Origin: Agelas oroides
Taxonomy: Eukaryota > Porifera > Demospongiae > Agelasida > Agelasidae
Assembly (NCBI GenBank): GCA_949130485.1
Contig: OX422195.1
Location: 1,374,566 to 1,438,565, forward strand
Reading direction: 5' to 3'
Length of the DNA: 64,000 nt
The position numbers and the translations under genes were made by a program. Below, in pieces: positions 44,374 to 64,000 of this stretch (its first letter is position 1; each line of letters starts with the position of its first letter). The notes under the pieces are model-generated. The model made no database searches. It saw only the letters and a list, made by a program, of their open reading frames with translations, and was not told the DNA's origin.

Positions 44374-44616
44374 AGCATGCAACCATATGGTGAGGTCATG
44401 TGACCTTGAGGGGGCGGAGAATACTAGAACTGCGCTAGGCGGGGATAATTAGTGGACGTGGTTGTCAACGCTGTCATAGTCGAATCTTGTGTGTAGACTG
44501 TAGTTACAGCACAATACTGTGTGGTGAGGTGCCAGACTATTGTTCTATCAGTTTTGTCGTCCTCTCCTGTTCGTACACCCCACCATAATCCCCCTCCCGA
44601 GACAAAGGACTACATG

Positions 44617-45510
44617 ATGGGCCAGGGCCAATCAACGAAGAGCGTACCCAGCTCAAACTATGCCCCGAAATCGGCTGGAAATTCGAAGAAGTCAAACCCC
44701 AAGTCTAGTCACCGCAAGTCAAAAGGATCTAAAGACAAGTCGAGAACAAAGTCGGGAGTTCCAGAAGTTTCTGACGTCAGAAATCCAACCATTATTAGCG
44801 CTGCCCCGCTTCGTACGTATGAACCCCCGAGGACTAAACCGGTGAGTAACGGTACTAACCATACAGAAAGAAGCGTCCCCATAAGACAGTTTTCACTTCA
44901 GAGACAGGTTCCCAATGGCCTTGCCAAACACACACAGATCGAAAAGTATTTTAGTAAATACAAAGACGAGGCAGAAGACGCCATATTGGCTGAAGGCATG
45001 GAGAAGTTTTGTACTGATTTAGGGGTGGACCCCACCGAGTTTGTCGTCTTAGTTCTTGCGTGGAAGTTTGAAGCATCCCAAATGTGTCGCTTTACTAAAG
45101 AAGAGTTTCTGAATGGCTGCCAAAAGATGAAAGTCCATGATGCGCGGAGCCTTAAGGAACGATTCCCGGAGCTTGTGGCCGAGACCAAAGAAGCAGGGAA
45201 CTTTCAAGAGTTGTACAATTTTACATTCTCATTTGGGCTGGATCACTCGACAGGTCAAAGGTCATTGCCTGTTGAGATGGCAATCCCACTATGGGACTTG
45301 GTGTTCACACACAACAAACCAATCATTTTGGACCGATGGTTTGCATTTCTAAAAGAGAATGAAGTGCGTGGGATATCCAGGGACACTTGGAACATGTTTC
45401 TACCTTTTGTGAACACAATTTTGCCAGATTTCAGCAACTATGATGAATCGGAGGCGTGGCCCAGCCTCTTTGATGATTTTGTTGAATACGAGCAGTCACA
45501 ACGATCGTAA
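44617..45510 (+). CDS. DCUN1D3: DCUN1D3-like cullin neddylation factor, single exon
   Basis: One uninterrupted 297-residue frame. I start at 44617 rather than at the upstream in-frame ATG (44521) because MGQGQSTK fits the N-myristoylation rule (MGxxxS) of DCUN1D3, which tethers NEDD8 ligation to membranes. The first ~130 residues are basic and low-complexity. The PONY/potentiating domain follows, with strong matches: YKDEAEDAILAEGMEKFC, DLGVDPTEFVVLVLAWKF, CRFTKEEFLNGCQKM, FTFSFGLDHSTGQRSLPVE, GISRDTWNMFLPFVN and YDESEAWPSLFDDFVEYE. The last two motifs hold the residues that contact the cullin WHB domain in the family. The lack of introns contrasts with every neighbour and may reflect an old retrocopy or intron loss. 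The region upstream is GC-richer and holds a MITE. Confidence 0.92.
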   Translation: MGQGQSTKSVPSSNYAPKSAGNSKKSNPKSSHRKSKGSKDKSRTKSGVPEVSDVRNPTIISAAPLRTYEPPRTKPVSNGTNHTERSVPIRQFSLQRQVPNGLAKHTQIEKYFSKYKDEAEDAILAEGMEKFCTDLGVDPTEFVVLVLAWKFEASQMCRFTKEEFLNGCQKMKVHDARSLKERFPELVAETKEAGNFQELYNFTFSFGLDHSTGQRSLPVEMAIPLWDLVFTHNKPIILDRWFAFLKENEVRGISRDTWNMFLPFVNTILPDFSNYDESEAWPSLFDDFVEYEQSQRS

Positions 45511-45905
45511 AAGAAACAGTTCTATTGTTCATTATATCAATGAACCTTCAGCATAATAACATATTTTCACTCATCTGTATGTATATTATGAATTTTTACA
45601 AGTTGATCTACATGTACATGCATTTTGAATAGTGTATGTAAAATTTATATGTATCAATTGCTTACATTAATAGTCAATGTTGTCTCGACAAGATGATTAT
45701 ACCTACCCTTCTGAAAGGGGTGTGGCTACTATCATGTGTTAATGTTGTTTACTTGTAGCATTTAATTGACTCCTACAGTTTATACACTAAATTATCACCT
45801 GATTATGTACATATGTGTAAACATGTCCAATGATGTCATCATTCCAACATGTATACCAACAAGTAAGGCAGCCAGAGCTCAGATTTGTCACAAGTGCCAT
45901 GTAGC

Positions 45906-45994
45906 TAATCTTGTTCCCAGGCCTTCCCGCCTCCAATTTTTGCATACTGCAAGTGATCAAAAGCTGGAGGCGGGAAGGCCTGGGAACGAGGCTA
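45906..45994. mobile_element. Hairpin MITE, 89 bp, with exact 9-bp target duplication
   Basis: TAATCTTGTTCCCAGGCCTT and CCCGCCTCCA pairs with TGGAGGCGGGAAGGCCTGGG, ending AACGAGGCTA. The centre TTGCATACTGCAAGTGATCA belongs to the GATCGCTTGCAGTA subfamily. CCATGTAGC flanks both sides. Confidence 0.92.
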
Positions 45995-46366
45995 CCATGT
46001 AGCAGTATACCATTGTTTTATTTCCACCAGCACCTGTTTTTGCATAGTCCAAAAAAAACAACTGGAGCTGAGAAATGTCTAGGAACAAAGCTATGAAGTA
46101 TTGTTGTCCTGTGTCCAAAGCATCATACCCATGCAGGCCCACGCACTAAGAGCCAGCTTGGTATGAGGCCATTGTCTCCATTGATCTCCAAAGACTCTCA
46201 CATTAGACTCTAGTTCCCACACCACGTGCTTTAAGGCTGGGAACAATGCTAAGTGTGACTAATGAACTTCCCGTTCCTATACTCCAAACTACTACAGTGA
46301 CGACTCCATGACTCATAACTCATACCTAGTGTATGTATAACCGGCAGTCTGCAGTTAGACTTGGAG

Positions 46367-46422
46367 TAGCCTCGTTCCCAGGCTCTTGTGCGCCCATGCA
46401 CAAGAGCCTGGGAACGAGACTA
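46367..46422. mobile_element. Hairpin MITE, 56 bp, with exact 9-bp target duplication
   Basis: TAGCCTCGTTCCCAGGCTCT, then TGTGC, pairs with GCACAAGAGCCTGGGAACGA around GCCCAT. GACTTGGAG lies at 46358-46366 and again at 46423-46431. Confidence 0.93.
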
Positions 46423-46914
46423 GACTTGGAGGTGTTGGCATTTCATGGCCTCCATAAGCAACAAGCTACTATCAACAAAGAGATACTCCAAGGTTTCACA
46501 CAACTTGTAGACACAAAGGCGACATTACAACAATAACACTGGTCTCAATCTGCACAAAAGAATAGCTACAGTTAATTCTGTTACATACAAAATGAAACAT
46601 TAACCAATAAAAAGATGATTTTCTATTGAATTTTACAGCAACAAAATCTAGAAAGGCAATATGAAAATTATATGCAAAGTCAATAGACAATTACATTACG
46701 TATAATTTAATAGGTGAAACATGAAGTGGGGTACTCCAAGCAAAAAACGTGCATTTGAAGCCTAAGGCTACCACATGATGACACAGTTCCAAGCAGACAA
46801 TTCCATGTATGAGTGATTTCAAGAATCAGAGGAAAAGAAAACAAGTGAGTCAGTTTTCGGTCAGAATTTTGAGTCAGAAATTTAGCGCTAGGGAAGAGAT
46901 GAAAATCGGAGGCA

Positions 46915-63339
<16,425 letters not shown>

Positions 63340-64000
63340 ATTGTAGCACAGTATCCCAGTGCTCCATTTGTTGTCCAATTCATGGTTAACTATGTGGAGC
63401 ATTAGTTTAAATATTCACAGCTGAAGCACTATACTCATACACTAAGCTTCACACTCTAACTATGAATATGGAGATCTCTGTGCTGCCGATGAAATTCAGG
63501 GTTGTTATAGCCATCTACGCACAGCCCTTACTTACTCAGTCACACAATAATACTGTACTAACCACGCATGTTGGACATCAGCTCCACAAACGACAGATTC
63601 AGCAACAATCACAGCTCAAGTCATCCACACTATTAGAAGCTTTTAGCAGGTATGTACAGTGCTAGGAGCAATAGTCAAATTAGCACCACTGGCAAACAAA
63701 GCTGGTACTCAGTCTAGTCAACTGTGTCAATAACGACTTAGCCTAGACTTAACGTGTTACACAATGTGAAGCACTGCTAATATTCTACTCATATGCAGTA
63801 TATCTACCAACTAACAGTCACTAACAGCTTAGCACAGTAACTGAGCTCACAACAAACTAATACAATGCTACGTACACACTGTAAACTACACAGTCGATAC
63901 TATTGTATCTCTACTCTTATGGTTTACGGCAAACAATCGCTAACAACTTAGCATAGCCTACACACTGTTAATTGTAGCTACTCTTGTACAGTCGCCAACT
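63340..64000. other. 5' flank of MRTF
   Basis: AT-rich sequence with loose CTAACAACTTAGCATAG-type near-repeats after about 63770. The MRTF promoter or non-coding first exon may lie here. Nothing more specific can be supported. Confidence 0.4.

Larger units (their letters stand above)
45511..46914. other. Convergent region between the DCUN1D3-like gene and MRTF
   Basis: It holds the 3' ends of two genes, two hairpin MITEs (listed separately), a third degraded one near 46019-46092, and AT-rich sequence. No further exon is recognised. Confidence 0.55.

Overview
The window is eukaryotic and animal. Its genes are split by many phase-consistent GT/AG introns, and they include animal signalling families: a receptor tyrosine kinase with a divergent ectodomain, a myocardin-related transcription factor with three RPEL motifs, and IFITM/dispanin-type CD225 proteins. 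Non-coding DNA is full of (CA)n, (GGGA)n and short hairpin transposons. I think a sponge or another early-branching marine invertebrate is most likely, but no single feature proves it. All exon models below were built by eye from ORF continuity, splice dinucleotides and codon phase. Every model sums to an intact reading frame.

Layout. 1-2464 (-): partial type II membrane protein with duplicated exons. 2996-11477: four CD225 genes (A +, B +, C -, D +). 13152-24192 (-): a complete 16-exon receptor tyrosine kinase. 24827-28759 (-): its tandem paralogue, with the same ectodomain but a short tyrosine-bearing tail instead of a kinase. 29312-30076 (-): a decayed third copy. 30336-36270 (-): an AMP-binding (acyl-CoA synthetase-like) enzyme with a C-terminal membrane anchor. 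It shares a 111-bp divergent promoter with TSR3 (36382-43479, +), the 18S rRNA aminocarboxypropyltransferase. 44617-45510 (+): an intronless DCUN1D3-like neddylation factor. 46915-63339 (-): MRTF, spread over 16 kb.

Repeats. The most striking non-genic signal is a dense family of hairpin elements ending in TAGYCTCRTNCCCAG and its complement. Over a dozen copies fall in introns and gene flanks here, and many have 9-bp target duplications visible in the sequence, which suggests Mutator-like non-autonomous DNA transposons. There are also several other MITE families, tRNA-derived SINEs, one LINE 3' end, and minisatellites. One minisatellite appears to have arisen inside a mariner-type MITE.

How the genes relate. 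The CD225 cluster and the receptor pair are local tandem-duplication families and may serve membrane defence or recognition; that is inference. TSR3, DCUN1D3 and MRTF are conserved housekeeping or regulatory genes with no obvious functional link beyond proximity.
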